DNA from: an uncultured Methanomicrobiales archaeon
GTDB taxonomy: Archaea; Thermoplasmatota; Thermoplasmata; Methanomassiliicoccales; Methanomethylophilaceae
Assembly: GCA_937892275.1 (NCBI GenBank)
Contig: CALAVG010000108.1
Coordinates: forward strand, 1 to 5,322
Direction of reading: 5' to 3'
Length of the DNA: 5,322 nucleotides
The notes under the pieces are model-generated. The model was not told where the DNA came from, made no database searches, and was given only the letters and a program-made list of their open reading frames with translations. How positions within the stretch are numbered: position 1 is the first letter of the stretch; the number at the start of each line of letters is the position of its first letter. The translations under genes were made by a program, and so were the position numbers. Positions 4,135-5,322 of the stretch are shown here, in pieces.

Positions 4135-5322
4135 ATGTTATCAAACATCAAGATCACCGCTATGCTAGCGGTCCTCGTCATGGCATTGGCCGGAACGATG
4201 GCCTTCGCAGCTGTCAATGAGCAGTTCGATGCCGTCGGAGAGGATCTTTCCGCAACATACGGCGAACCAACTAATATCAACATCGCTCCCGGCTACAGGT
4301 GGACTTACACACCCGATTTCCCGAGCGATCTCACACAGTATCTGACAGTCTCCCTGAAGGTCAACGACTCCAACGTCGGATCCGTTTCAGGGAAGACCGT
4401 TACAGTCAACATCTCCACCAATGCGACTACCGGAACGAAGTACAATGTCGTCATCCAAGCGTCGATGACATCCCCTGTCAGCCAGACGGCTTATCAGTAT
4501 GTCACCTTCACCGTGGTAAATGGTCTTTCCGTATCGGGAACGATCAACGACATCATCAAGGGCAGCAACATCAACTTCACCCCCACCGGTACATCCGGAA
4601 TGGGTGATGTCACCTGGACCGTAACATCCGGTAAATCACTGCCCGACGGACTTACCCTCAGCAACGGAAAGGTCACAGGAACCCCTACGACCCTCGGAGC
4701 TCAGACAGTCTATATGACGGCAACGGCTCCCGGAGGAGAGACCAAGAATCTGGAAGTCAGCTTCACAGTCTACTCCAAGATCGTCGGAGGAACTGCTGAG
4801 ACGATCAAGTCCTATAACTCCAACGTATCGTCCGATGCCATAACCAACAATTCCGATATCGGAGTCACCTGGGCTGTCACCAGCGGTACCCTCCCCTCAG
4901 GATTCACACTGAACTCCAGCACAGGAGTCGTTTCAGGTAAGTCCAGCACAGTACAGTCCACGACCGTCACGATCACGGGAACATCTAGTCACGGACCTTC
5001 CCAGACTGCTACCAAACAGATAACCATCCAGTCCGAGCCTGCTCTCACTCTGAGCTGTTCTCAGGATATTCTGACATACAAGAATAACTCCACCGAGAAG
5101 TCTGTTTCAATCACCTCTTCTGATTCTTCCACCAAGACCTGGTCAGTATCCACATTCAGCGGAGCTTCCATCTCCAACGGAACCTTGAAGATCAAGAATT
5201 CAACAGCGGTCGGAATGAATCAGACTGTAACGGTCACCTGTACAACAGCCTACGGCCAGTCCAAGACATGCAACGTCACTGTGAGCGTCGAGGATACCCT
5301 GGCGATCTTCGGAGACGATGTG
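4135..5322 (+). CDS. Secreted tandem Ig-like repeat surface protein (3' end outside window)
   Basis: The frame is open from ATG 4135 to the right edge (396 residues visible, no stop), so the C-terminus and any anchor are unseen. A signal peptide is clear: Lys at residue 6, a hydrophobic core about 8-24, and likely cleavage after TMAFA (residue 25). About four Ig-like units follow, at 40-127, 130-212, 214-298 and 301-385. The second and third carry the putative-Ig (He_PIG-type) signature LP-x-G-(L/F)-TL then TG-x-(V/T)-(T/S)G: LPDGLTLSNGKVTGTPTT and LPSGFTLNSSTGVVSG. I count 13 N-x-S/T sequons, and the protein is rich in Ser, Thr and Asn, so it is likely glycosylated. An adhesin-like or envelope role is probable; the ligand is unknown. 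Its ribosome binding site is weak (only GAG near 4128-4130), and coupling to the gene 15 bases upstream may help. An in-frame TTG at 4126 is a less likely start. Confidence 0.88.
   Translation, partial: MLSNIKITAMLAVLVMALAGTMAFAAVNEQFDAVGEDLSATYGEPTNINIAPGYRWTYTPDFPSDLTQYLTVSLKVNDSNVGSVSGKTVTVNISTNATTGTKYNVVIQASMTSPVSQTAYQYVTFTVVNGLSVSGTINDIIKGSNINFTPTGTSGMGDVTWTVTSGKSLPDGLTLSNGKVTGTPTTLGAQTVYMTATAPGGETKNLEVSFTVYSKIVGGTAETIKSYNSNVSSDAITNNSDIGVTWAVTSGTLPSGFTLNSSTGVVSGKSSTVQSTTVTITGTSSHGPSQTATKQITIQSEPALTLSCSQDILTYKNNSTEKSVSITSSDSSTKTWSVSTFSGASISNGTLKIKNSTAVGMNQTVTVTCTTAYGQSKTCNVTVSVEDTLAIFGDDV
4522..5289 (+). repeat. Three tandem ~85-residue Ig-like units in the secreted protein
   Basis: The units lie at 4522-4770, 4774-5028 and 5035-5289. 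Aligned anchors are DVTWTVTSG-LPDGLTLSN, GVTWAVTSG-LPSGFTLNS and STKTWSVSTFSG-ISNGTL. Each then has an alternating strand pattern that ends in SFTV, QITI or VSV. The first two are clearly related; the third keeps the Trp and the strand pattern but has lost the LP-x-G motif. The protein runs on past the edge, so more copies may follow. Confidence 0.7.

Noticed and set aside
3912..4220. 102-residue + strand open frame overlapping the two-span protein and the signal peptide of the secreted protein
   Set aside because: It conflicts with two better-supported genes that have membrane or signal segments and ribosome binding context. Its Arg/His/Ser-rich product looks like an out-of-frame reading.
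4299..4607. 102-residue + strand open frame inside the secreted Ig-repeat gene
   Set aside because: The true frame is the uninterrupted one from 4135 to the edge. This His/Gln/Arg-rich product is a shadow.

Overview
The window looks archaeal, most likely a gut-type methanogen of the Methanomassiliicoccales (Methanomethylophilus-like). This rests on GGTGA/GGAGGTG Shine-Dalgarno sites, heavy use of AGG for arginine, moderately high GC, signal peptides of the form seen in that group, and large Ig-like surface proteins with an InlB-type (Listeria-Bacteroides) repeat. All four internal stops and the stop of the left partial gene are TGA or TAA. That fits, but does not prove, a lineage that spares TAG for pyrrolysine. 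Assignment to this order is inference; no marker gene is present.

All genes read on the + strand. Bases 2-157 hold the C-terminal end of an unrecognised gene. A 130-base gap follows, with a 7-bp GC-rich hairpin and a good ribosome binding site. Then come five closely spaced genes: (1) a 386-residue basic protein without signal peptide, built from four diverged ~58-residue repeats, FF-x-R-K linkers and a Gly/Tyr-rich low-complexity stretch (288-1448); (2) a 755-residue secreted, membrane-anchored multi-domain Ig/PKD/InlB-repeat protein (1458-3725); (3) a 48-residue single-span membrane protein that overlaps gene 2 by ATGA (3722-3868); (4) an 83-residue two-span membrane protein that overlaps gene 3 by TGATG (3868-4119); (5) a secreted, sequon-rich, tandem Ig-repeat protein that runs off the right end (4135-5322+).

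The spacing (9 bases, -4, -1, 15) strongly suggests one operon. At least four of its products are aimed at the membrane or cell surface: two large beta-sandwich surface proteins bracket two tiny membrane proteins. The first gene is the odd one out, a probable cytoplasmic repeat protein with a disordered, aromatic/Gly-rich segment. A reasonable but untested reading is a cell-envelope or adhesion module with its own small membrane partners and a cytoplasmic scaffold. No enzyme, mobile element, RNA gene or CRISPR array was seen.
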